DNA from: Gorsachius magnificus
Taxonomy: Eukaryota; Chordata; Aves; Pelecaniformes; Ardeidae
Direction of reading: 5' to 3'
DNA: 64,000 bases
Assembly (NCBI GenBank): GCA_034008185.1
Contig: CM067109.1
Coordinates: forward strand, 34,504,885 to 34,568,884
Both the position numbers and the translations under genes were made by a program. Positions within the stretch are counted from its first letter, which is position 1; each line of letters begins with the position of its first letter. A model generated the notes under the pieces. It was given only the letters and a program-made list of their open reading frames with translations, was not told the origin of the DNA and made no database searches. Positions 25,177 to 34,915 of the stretch are shown here, in pieces.

Positions 25177-25287
25177 TTATCTGGGGCGTGCACATCTGAC
25201 AATCTCCCAGGAACTGTCCTCCAGGATGTACCCTGACCAGTCAATAAAATACTGTAGGGTAGCCCAGATTAGCTGGCAATCCAAGAT
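25177..25287 (-). pseudogene. Chromodomain-like C-terminus of pol (Ty3/gypsy fossil)
   Basis: In one minus-strand frame the sequence reads an ILD box, then QYFIDWSGYILEDSSWEIV, ending at a TAA (25177-25179). The order of ILD, an aromatic-rich [YF]xx[DW]W strand, a GY turn, an acidic pair and SWE is the signature of the chromodomain at the end of chromovirus integrases. In living relatives it reads histone marks and steers integration into heterochromatin. The upstream coding (25606-25241) is in a different frame, so a frameshift separates the chromodomain from the integrase C-terminus. Confidence 0.8.
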
Positions 25288-25606
25288 AGCTCGATACAAT
25301 ATCTTTCTGGCCCTGGACCATAACCAGAGTCAGAGGTTGAGGCTGACGCTGGAAGGGATCTGGGTGAACAGGTTTTAACAGGAAGACATGAACAACAGTA
25401 TGAATCTTGGGAGTATACAGAAGTTGCAGATGAAATATGACCTTACTCACCCAGGCCATGATTTTCTCAGGCACTAGGTAATGGTGGTCCAACTTAGAAT
25501 ATAGGTGCACTGAATTAACTTGTTTACTGTACAACCAGGGTCTTTTCTCAGCTGTTCTTGAAGGTACAAACATGTGCAGCATGTTTTGTTTATGTGCAGC
25601 AACCAC
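25241..25606 (-). pseudogene. Integrase C-terminal region of Ty3/gypsy pol
   Basis: A 121-codon minus-strand open stretch containing YSKLDHHYLVPEKIMAWVSK and then KIHTVVHVFLLKPVHPDPFQ. In this family the first resembles the KL.P.Y.GPF..I..V block (the GPF/Y module that follows the catalytic core) and the second the IHPVFHVSLLKP-type block that precedes the chromodomain. The GPF motif has decayed to VPE. It overlaps the chromodomain coding, which continues in another frame. Non-functional. Confidence 0.8.
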
Positions 25607-26165
25607 TCAAGGGAGTCCACAGGGGAAAAGCCTTGGACAAACTCTGGAGTGGCTAGGTGGCCATGGAGGTGAAAACCACACTGTGCATTCAAAAGGGTCT
25701 GCTGCATGGAAGTGTGGGCACTGCTGTTGCAGGAAAATTTTGCCAGCAGGAACAAATTCCAGGTCTTCTTGATGGTAACTAATACAAAAATGGAGATATT
25801 TCTTCAGGATCTGGTTCACCTGCTCCTTCTGGTCATCAGATAGTGGGTGCTACAGGGTGGAAACATAGAGTTGCACAGAACTAGGTGGAAAACTGGGGTC
25901 CTCAATTCATAACCATGCTGCCCTGCAGGCCATGGCAATGAGACATATGCTGCAGCAGCAAATATGCGGTCTGGGGGACTGTGGCCACCTTCTTCAGTGG
26001 AATAAAAACAGGCACCTTTGTAAACACCAGCACCACCAGCAGGACTGTGAGGCAGGCAGCACCCCTATGTCTCCTACAGTAAGGCACCCCGGATTGGCCT
26101 GGGGTAACCAGAGTGTGCCCATGAGGACTGGATGAAGGGCAGAAAAAGAAATTAACTCCCCACAC
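25474..26165 (-). pseudogene. Integrase catalytic-core remnant of Ty3/gypsy pol, several frameshifts
   Basis: Three minus-strand frames share one ancestral coding line. Frame 26165-25902 has VFTKVPVFIPLKKVATVPQT and HCHGLQGSMVMN, which correspond to the strand following the first catalytic aspartate and to the HG.P..I.SD block. The aspartate of the usual SD is replaced by N here. Frames 25819-25607 and 25755-25474 carry VNQILKKYLHFCISYHQEDL and LLAKFSCNSSAHTSMQQT, which match the later helix containing the NQ.LE.YLR and LAEFAYN-type motifs. A zinc-binding (H2C2) region is not clearly recognisable upstream. Frame changes and in-frame stops show the gene is dead. Confidence 0.8.
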
Positions 26166-26578
26166 TCAGGACAATGAAGATCTGTGGAAGCAGTATCTGC
26201 CCCTCCAGGGGATCCTGATGGGTGTCCTCTCAATGGCAAAAATAGGACAAAGTACAGATCAGCTCTGCATTGGTACAGGAGCCTTTTTCTACACAAACTT
26301 TGTGTTGAAAGCATTTTACAGTCTCTCATGTAGACTGAGAAGGGGGCAAATAAGAGTGGCTGAAGCATGAGATACCCCCAAAACACCTCCATCCTCACAA
26401 GTGAGGAGGTGTGGTCATCTCAAACTCCATCTCTTCCAGTGCTTGGTGGCTGAACCTGCTGCAAGGACTTGACCCCTAATGGGACAAAAGAAAGCTGACT
26501 TTCATGTGGCCACTGGGATAAGCACTACCCAAGCCCTCCAAGAAAATTTCCATTAAAGATGCAAAAAGAGAGGGGTCC

Positions 26579-26839
26579 CTATCCCCAGTAAATCAGGGAA
26601 GGAGGGACTGAGCAGACGAAGGGGAAGACCCACACCACATAAAAGGGTAGAAGTGGGAGAATGGTGTGGGGGAGCAGCATGGGCCCTTGCTGGACTGACA
26701 CAATGCAAAGCTCCTCTGCCATGGCTTGAGTCTTCTGTGCCTCACACAGCTCCTGCAGCTTTAGCTGCACTGCGTGCCCCTGCAGAGCCCTCAGAGCATC
26801 CTCTGTGGACACACCTGCAGGGGTGTGGGTGCCAGACAC
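26579..26839 (-). pseudogene. gag-position open frame of the Ty3/gypsy fossil
   Basis: An 86-codon minus-strand frame begins on GTG 42 bp inside the 5' LTR. Its first half (ALRALQGHAVQLKLQELCEA) is compatible with a helical gag N-terminus. After about residue 45 it becomes hydrophobic and unlike gag, so a frameshift or deletion is likely. No zinc knuckle was found. Assignment rests on position more than on sequence. Confidence 0.4.
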
Positions 26840-26880
26840 CTTTGCCCAGGGTTCCCAGCAGGGGGGCTCTTCAGGCTAGT

Positions 26881-27072
26881 TGTCAGGGCAGGCCCAAAAG
26901 GAGAGACAAGGACATTAACATCAAAGGCTATAGCAGGCAATAGCTTGAAGAGGCTGAGGTCTGCCTGCTAGTCAGTTTTGTTAGCTCTTCTGGTAACACA
27001 CCAAGGGCACCCATTGGTATAATATTTACAAAATGTTGTCTCTTTTGAGCACATAACTGCATAACCCTGACA
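26881..27072 (-). repeat. 5' LTR of the Ty3/gypsy-like element (right copy)
   Basis: 192 bp with clean inverted ends TGTCAGGG and CCCTGACA. It pairs with 24908-25095. The sequence just inside (ACTAGCCTGAAGAG on the minus strand) does not look like a tRNA primer site that I recognise. Confidence 0.88.
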
Positions 27073-27077
27073 GAGAT
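27073..27077. repeat. Target-site duplication GAGAT (right copy)
   Basis: Identical to 24903-24907 at the other end of the element. Five bases is a usual length for Ty3/gypsy integration. Confidence 0.8.
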
Positions 27078-29607
27078 CATGGACAAAATGGGAAGAGGTT
27101 AAGGAAATTTAGGAACAAGAAGAAATGCTTCTGAATCTGGCAAGTACTATTCACTGTATTATTACAGATACAGACATAACAGTGTTTTCATTTTATTCAA
27201 ACTAACAGAAATGCAAGGTAATAAGCATTCAGACTACTAGCTTGAAACCTCAGGAAGATGGATTTGATTTCTTCTTGGTATAGATTTCCTCTTGTGATCT
27301 TCAGCAAGTAATTTAAAGGTAGATTCACAATGGGACTAACTCCTGAAATGAGTTTCTCAAAATTTTAGATCAGTGACTGCTTGCTTCTGTCAGGATTCAA
27401 TCTTTATATGCTTACATTTTCACTGCAAAATACATATGTGGCTTTAAAAAAAAGTCAAGAGTAGGTTTGGTTTTACCTATTTGTTCTCTTTATTGATAAT
27501 AAGGTTCACCTGCAATCAGATGTACATGTAAGCATTTTCTCTGTTTAGGGTTTATCCTGGGGCAGGGGTTGGGGACGGTGAAGGGAGTTTGCCCTTTTCT
27601 CTGAATACACCCCTAGCCACTCGACTACTATCTGTTGTAGAAGTCTTTTTCAGTTTTATTGGAACCTGTCTGCTTTCAAAATGATTCTTTAGAATAGAGA
27701 GTCAAAAATGATTCTCCCATGTTTAAGTTCGAAATGTCCCTAAGTACCATGGAATCAATATATTTCTGTTTTACTGTGTTGTGAGAAAAAACTTCACTGA
27801 CTTTTGAAATCAAAGGGGGGAGGATGGGGAGAGAAGGTGCCTCTTTCTACAGTTGTCACCAGTGCTGCATTCTGCCCACCATGTGCTGATAATAACATTC
27901 TTCAAGCACATGACGGGTATTGTATAGCCAAACGTCTGCATCAGTGTCATGAGTTCCAGTATGCAGAAGAATTACTGGTTGTAATGCTGAATACAAAGAA
28001 ACTTAATGTCTAGAAACTAGACCCCTTTGGGCCTTCATTCCTCATTAATAAGATGGTATTGCTTTACCTTATGATTTAAACAGAGGTGCATGTGAATGCA
28101 GCATAGAAGATCAGTAAGATTTCTACATGTGTACATATAGCAATGTAAATTGGGATTTGCTGGAAAATCTGTGAAGAGACAATGATTTCAGAGTAGGTAC
28201 TTAAAATAGCTGTAATGTAAAGCTGATTTAGTAATACTGGGATATTGAATAATCCTTAAAGAAATTATTGTTATACTTACTACAATAGGCTCTAGCAGCT
28301 CTAACCACCTGAGGGAGACAGCTGGAAGAAGCCTGCTGAGAGAAATGTTGGGGGTGGGAAAAAATCTAACCTGCACTCTCAGCAGTTAGGCAGAGAACTG
28401 ACTGTTGCACAAAATAGCATTGTAAAGGAATCTAACCCCATGAGATCATTGACTGTCAAAAGAATTATGAATGAATAACATACATTTTACATTCTAAGAC
28501 TGGGGATGATAGGTAACTCAACAATAAGATAATGAGGCATTCTGACTTTTTGTACACTGTAGTAACATAGGCTCATTGAAAACTTTTTTTGAAGGTATTT
28601 TTTACAATTTATGAGTCTTTGTGCAAAGACTACTCAAACTAATTTTGGGATTGATATTGCTAGATATTGAACAGGAAAGTGAAAATTTGTTAATTGTAAT
28701 TATATTTAGTTCTTTTGCTGAGTATATATCCCATCCAGCTGAAAATATCCTGCTAAATTATTTTATGTAATGCAAAACAGTCAACAGATAGATAAAACCA
28801 TCTCATTTCACCAGCATTTGGTAGGAATTTGCATTTCTCCATCCACATATTTCAATCAGGATTTATGAGCTCACTTGCTTTCCACTGTTGACAGTGAATA
28901 CAGTTCACCATAAAGCATATACTGAAATGAAGATGTACACTATATCCTCTAAATCTCAGCTTTAGTACAGAGCACTGTACATGAAAAGGGAACCTGCTTA
29001 CAGGGCATGTATCTTAAAATTAACATCAGTGCCCACTGTACTGCAGTCTGAATTATAGGGATAATGATGGGCTATCTAAACTGTTGCTTGAATCATTATA
29101 CCACCAACAGCATTTTGTGTTCCCAAAACACCCAAACATCCATCCTGGAAAACAAAAAAAGACCAAGACAAGAAATCAGATAATTCAGCTACACATAGAT
29201 TGTAAGTGATGGAAGTGTGACAGTGTTTTTATTGGACAAACCCATCAATTCTAACAGCCTCAGAAATGCACAATTAGGCTTCTAAAACATAATTCAATAG
29301 AGATTAAACCTTTAATTTTTTAAATTATCAAAATGAACTATCAGTGCTGCTAAAATAAGTTATTAAACGTGTAGAGGTAACTCTTACAGTCTGAAATGTT
29401 CTTTGTCCAGCTTGACTGTCTTTTTTCATGAAAATCAAATTATTAAACACAAAAATAATTAAAGTAACTCATCAATATAAACAATGAAATCAGACATAAT
29501 CCAAGATTAGCTAGCCTGTTGATTTACCTTTGAGTTGTACTACAGTATGGTATAATTTGGTGTTAAGAAGCATAATTGACTATAGAAGGCTTTATTGCTC
29601 TCTGGTG
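27078..29607. other. AT-rich non-coding sequence
   Basis: No gene or large repeat recognised. A G-rich patch at 27553-27585 and an A-run near 27446 are the only compositional features seen. Confidence 0.55.
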
Positions 29608-29772
29608 TAATAGAATCATGGAATCATGGAATGTTTTGGGTTGGAAGGGACCCCTAGAGTTCATCTAGTCCAACCCCCCTGCATTGAGCAGGGACACCGC
29701 TAATTCGACTGGGTTGCTCAGAGCCCTGTCCAACCTGGCCTTGAATGTTTCCAGGGATGGGGGGAGGCATTA
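29608..29772 (-). mobile_element. CR1 LINE 3' tail fragment
   Basis: On the + strand it begins TAGAATCATGGAATCATGG, the reverse of the CR1 octamer tail. It continues through GTTGGAAGGGACC and CATCTAGTCCAACCC into a C-terminal coding scrap ending near 29770. It closely parallels 42801-42960, so the two copies are of related subfamilies. About 160 bp survive. Confidence 0.9.
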
Positions 29773-32700
29773 AAAGTTATAAAGTAACATTAGTAATCAT
29801 ATATAAAAACAAGGAGTTAAAACTGCTTTCTTCATTTTGTAGGAGGATAGAGCCACAAGCAGAACCTCCTCTTGACCAGGTTTGATTTTGGCATCTTGTA
29901 TTAAAAAGAAAAAAAAAAAAAAAAGCATGAGAGGACAGGAAAAAAAGTAGAATATTTCAGTGTCTTCAGTGTGATTCTCAGGGGTGTTTTTTGTTGGTTT
30001 TGATGGCAGAAGAACAAGGCTCAATGTGATTCAGCTCAGTGTGAACTACTGAATGCAGGAAGCCTGACTGTGAAATAATCATTCCAGAACTGAACTTTCA
30101 GTTTTTCTATAGAATGGCTAGACTGGTAAGAACAGTGAAACAGTGAAAGCACAAATTTTCAACTCACAACATGAAAAGTGGCTTAAGAACATTCCCAGCT
30201 TTGTCAGAAAGGGTAGTTTTTTATGCTTTTTTTGGGCCGTTGCTTAGAGCTTTTGTGGTGACTGTGAACATAGTGTTGATAACCTATTTAAACATGAAAT
30301 ATGGGTTAGAGCTTTGCAAAAATTACATGCTAATTTAAACAGAAAGACCACACTGTTATATAATTTAAGACATGTCTTCATTGTAGAAAGAGAATATTCA
30401 GTGCTTTTGGCATTATTTTCAAAGGAATGACAAATATAATGGCTCTTATTATATTATATTGTATTTTAAATAAAAGGAAAGGCATATTAGAACTCCATAT
30501 GGAGCCATTGAAAGCTGAAAGGTCTGGTCTTAATTGTAAAATACTTTTTAGTTTTCTTGGACTCTTATGAGTCAGTGGAATATTTGGTCAAATAAGGATT
30601 TCAGGACTGTTCCCACACTGTGCATCAAAGGAGGATAATAGATTAATGCATTAAAAAGCACATTAGATTAATGAATGTCAGTAGGAATGTTTTCTAAAGT
30701 GGAATGTTTGCCAGTATGGCATTGTGCCTATATTTTGCAGCTATACAACATCTGGAACATCCCTTGCAGTGCTGCTCAAATCATGGCACAAAATGTTTCA
30801 AGTACAAAAAGTCAAGTGTGTGCTTGCTGGGTTTTTTTGTGGGTTGCATTAGTGTTGTTGAAATCAGAGTTGTATCATCTGAAGATACATATCTATGCAT
30901 CTTAAAATACTTTGTGATCTTGGAATATCACTCAGTAGCAATCCAAACGTACCATATCATCACTTTGGTACATGTGCTTACTGCCTTTCCCCAGAAAATT
31001 ATAGCATAAATCTTCTAACATGAGAAATAGAAGTCACTCTATGAAGAATGGCACTGTAATTATGGGAAATACCTTATTAAGAAGCCTCAATTAATTCCTA
31101 CCCATAGGGTCCATTGTCTCCACAGTTTCATTTGTCAAACTGGCAACTGTGAAGTACCTTCATGGATTAAGATTCAGCCTGTGCTAAATGAATATAAGCC
31201 TGATTGCATTTTCAGTGAAAGCAGCAATGCAAGATTGCAGTCTGAGAAGTTGAATCTGCTGGGTACTGAGTTCCCTGGCCCTTTGGTGGCAAAGGGTGCA
31301 CAGTTAATTCCCATATAGATGCTTGATCCATGAAATGCCTGTCAGAAAACCAAGCAGGAATTTTGATATATTTATCAAATATGGTGCACAGGACAGACTT
31401 TCCTGTGTAATAAATGTATACTATAACTTCAAGAAGCAGACAACACATTATAATATCCCTCACTTCTAGCAGTATCTCATCAGTGACTGGCCATGGATGA
31501 GACACATGAAAAAAGGGAGGGTTTGGACAAATAACAAGGACTGTTTGTATCATATGTCAAGGGTACATTAGAGAACCAAGAGATACCATTTTTATTTTAG
31601 AAATTCGTTATACTCCTAACTTGTGTTTGGAAGAACTCTTGAGAGGGGAGGCAAAAAGAAAATCAAGCAGGCATGTTGGGAATATGGCAAACAAAATAAT
31701 AAGAGTAATATATGACTATATTTATGACCTGGATTGTACAGAGCACCTACTGTGTTCTATGCTCCTACTCCACTGATTACCTATGCTGTGTGAGTCCTAA
31801 ACCAACTCTAACCCAACTGATTTAAGAGTTAGGGTTTGTTTCCTAAGCTTAAGCACAAAACCTGTGTTGCCACAGATGTTATTTGGCAAGGCTCATGTCT
31901 GAGACTTGATGAGATTGTAGTCCTTATCCTGCTGCAAAGTGATGATGCTGGATAAGCCACTTGGTTTCTCTCTTGTGGCAAATATATATCTTTGTGTTTG
32001 CAAGTTCTAATGTTATCTTTGCTTGGTTAGAAGTTCTAGGCATTGTTGTGATTTATGCTTTATTAAGTACATGGATTTTTTCAGTGCTGAAATACGTTGG
32101 CCTGCTGTTCACTGTGGAAAAGACTAATGCGCATATTTGGCACACCAGACTTAAACATCTGATGTTTTCCAGGTGCCTGGACACTAATAGGAGTATGACA
32201 CATTTTATTCTTTGAACAGCGAGGAAGTCCTTGCTCAATGAATATGATGTAAAATGAGAATAAAGAATGTACAATATGACTTCATGAAACAGCTATCTTT
32301 GCAAGATGACTAAGTGCAAACTGCCTTTAATGGATTATAGTGTAATACTTGTGCTGCACAGGCTTGTATATTAGACTTTGCATGCAACATAAATGCTGAA
32401 GGAAGTCCTCTCCATATCGGTCTGAAGTCTCAGGTAAGTAGCAATACAGATGAAATGTGCATTAAAAGACTTGAAAAACCTATTCTGTTAAGATTTACCA
32501 ATCAAACATACAAGTAATATATTCTGGTGAATTAGAAATCTTGTCTCCTGTCTATTCAATTTTACCAAGTTTAATTGTATATTATGTGCTGCTTCACTAG
32601 GACACAGTATCATGTTCATCATTCATGAGGTTATGAACTTCTTTAACACTCCCAGGAGTGAACAGAAATTCAGGGGGTAACTCTAACTTTTAGATAGAAA

Positions 32701-33160
32701 TATTCCTTAGTAGTCCCTTCCAGTTTGAAATCGCAGAAATAAAGCTGTATGTTAAAGAATTGCTTTATTTCCATTTACAGAAGATCATATTTAAATTGTC
32801 AATGATTAAAGTGTCATGTGTATGTGATACAAGTCTCTAAATGGAATAGTAAACCTTGAGATTAAAGGCATCATATCAGAAATTATTTAACTGGTTGTCC
32901 AAATTTAAGGTGCATTAATTCTTTGACTTTATTAGCTAGTAAATTGTGTATGATGTACTTGTCCCATTGTAATAAAAATCCCGAGCATATTGGCTGTTCA
33001 GAAACAGCACTTTCAACATGACAGGAACATTGACATTCAGACATTGTTTTCTACCAAAAATGTTGCTAATTTGCAAGCAGCTGGGCTGCTGTAATTGAGC
33101 TTCAGCCTGAATTTTGTTTTTCAGTTGCTGCAGACTTAAAGATAGAGAAAATATTGCACC
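29773..33160. other. AT-rich non-coding sequence
   Basis: No gene recognised. There is an A16 run at 29909-29924. Frames of up to 113 codons (31212-31553, minus) show no family motif. Confidence 0.5.
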
Positions 33161-33165
33161 TGAAT

Positions 33166-33192
<27 letters not shown>
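33166..33192 (+). repeat. Poly(A) run, 27 bases
   Basis: An uninterrupted run of 27 A preceded directly by GAAT, so AATAAA overlaps its start. The sequence before it has no recognised source gene, so it may be a retroposed tail or a simple expansion. Confidence 0.85.
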
Positions 33193-33196
<4 letters not shown>

Positions 33197-33261
33197 TTCC
33201 TGATTTTTTTCTCTTTTTTTTATGTGTTGATTCAGTAAGTGTGGTAGAATCCGTACACCAA

Positions 33262-33980
33262 TATATGCTGGAGGCAACCCAGCTGGAAAGCAACTTGGCA
33301 GAAAAGGACCTGGGGGTCCTGGTGAACACCAGGTTGAACGTAAGCCAGCAGCGTGTCCTTGTGGCAAAGGCGGTGAATAGTATCCTATGACGCATTAAAC
33401 AAAGCATTGCCAGCAGGCAGGTGGGAGGAGGTAATCCTTCCCTTTTGTTCAGCACTGGTGAGGCCACAGCTGGAGTGCTGGGTCCAGTTCTGGGCTCACC
33501 AGTGCAAGAGAGACACGGACATATTAGAGAAAGTTCAACAGAGGGCCACAGGATGATTAAGGGACTGGAGAACCTCGCATATGAGGAAAGCTGAGAGAGC
33601 TGGGACTGTTCAGCCTGAATAACAGAAGGCTCAGGCGTGTCTTATCAGTATATATAAATACCTGCAGGAAGGATGCAAAGAGGATGGAGCCAGGCTCTTT
33701 TCAGTGGTGTCCACTAGCAGGACCAGAGTCAATGGGCACAAATTGAAACACAGGAGCTTCCATCTGAACACAGGGGAACAATTTTTCACTGTGAGGGTGA
33801 ATGAACACTGGGACAAGTTGCCCAGAGAGATTGTGGAATCTCTGTCCTTGAAGCCAGTAAGCCATCTAGACACAGTCCTGGGCAACCAGCTTTATGTGGT
33901 TCTGCTTGAGCAAAGGGATTGGAGAAGATGACCTCCAGGAGCTCCCTTCCCTACCTGAACCATTCTGTGATTCTGTGATT
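33262..33980 (+). mobile_element. CR1 LINE 3' fragment
   Basis: This + strand copy begins with ancestral CR1 coding ([20 protein letters not shown] at about 33275-33345). It continues through a reverse transcriptase C-terminal region broken by indels, and ends in ATTCTGTGATTCTGTGATT at 33980. The blocks ATGGAGCCAGGCTCTTTTCA and TGAACACTGGGACAAGTTGC parallel the copy at 22460-22947, so they are of the same broad subtype. No frame exceeds about 80 codons. Dead copy. Confidence 0.9.
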
Positions 33981-34844
33981 AAAAAAAGTGTAGGTTAGTA
34001 TCAGTGTCATCGACTGCACCATATTAACCCCCATCTCAGCTCATCGTTGTCAAAGAGACAACTCTTTCCAGAATCTGTCACCATTCCAAAAGCAGAAAAT
34101 CTGGCCATAAAAACTGTTGAAACGTTTCTATTGGCTATGGCTATGAGTTGTAGTCAGTCATGGATGTGGACTGAATGCTTTGGAGTTGATGACATATATG
34201 TTTACTTGATGTTGAATCACAAATCTTTTAAATAAATACTTTCTCTCATTGAATTCTGACAAGATTCCACAGACAGTAAAAATTCAAGCTGAGATATAGC
34301 TATTTGGCCCACTGGACTGTTCTGTGCTGTTAAATCATCATATTTTAATTTGAAAATTTAAAAAGAAAAGTGTTAAGTAGGGAATCTAATTTTTCTGTGT
34401 CTGAGACATCTCGCAGATGAGGTGTGGGGTGCAGCTTCCTGAATCTGCAGGATTTATCTTTTGCTGATTTTTTTTCTTTTTCACTGGGAAAGTGTATGCT
34501 TATCCTTGCTTCTAAAAACCTCACTTCTAAAACCTGGCACACTGCTTAAAGTATAGTGAGGCACCAAATGCATTTAACTCTTGAATTCTTTTGGAATATA
34601 TCCTGGGAAAATATACCAGCTCTGATATTTTTAGCTGACAAATTGGTTGAAATGATAACTGTAATTTCGTGTCTGAAGAAATCCTCATTTTAGCTATATC
34701 TTGTTATGTAGGGATCTTAATGGAATTTTGTTTGTATCTGTTAGAGTATCTGTCCTGTACCTGTCACCCTCTTTACATTGACATAGGAGGTGAAGAAAGC
34801 AGAAAATATTTATAGAAAGATATAAATTTTTTTTTGCTAAGGTA

Positions 34845-34915
34845 GCTAATGATATACATATATAGATATATACGATTTATCTATATAGAGAGTTACATAC
34901 ACATATATATATATC
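34845..34915. repeat. Imperfect (AT)n/(TATA)n microsatellite
   Basis: Alternating A/T with GATATA and CATATA interruptions, ending in a clean TATATATATAT stretch. Confidence 0.8.

Larger units (their letters stand above)
24908..27072 (-). mobile_element. Ty3/gypsy (chromovirus-type) LTR retrotransposon, internally deleted fossil
   Basis: Two direct repeats of 188 and 192 bp bound a 1.79-kb interior and are flanked by a perfect 5-bp duplication, GAGAT. The right copy has TGTCAGGG...CCCTGACA inverted ends. Reading the minus strand from 26880 there is gag-position coding (26839-26579), integrase-core pieces, the integrase C-terminus with LLKPVHPDPFQ, a chromodomain-like end, then a purine tract next to the 3' LTR. 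That order, with integrase last in pol and a terminal chromodomain, is characteristic of Ty3/gypsy chromoviruses. A full element is normally around 5 kb, so protease, reverse transcriptase, RNase H and parts of gag and integrase are missing. The two LTRs match at about three quarters of aligned positions by my hand count, so the insertion is very old. No frame is intact. Confidence 0.88.

Noticed and set aside
31212..31553. 113-codon minus frame with hydrophobic stretches
   Set aside because: No family motif; hydrophobic runs are common in AT-rich chance frames. Considered as a viral insertion remnant but nothing supports it.
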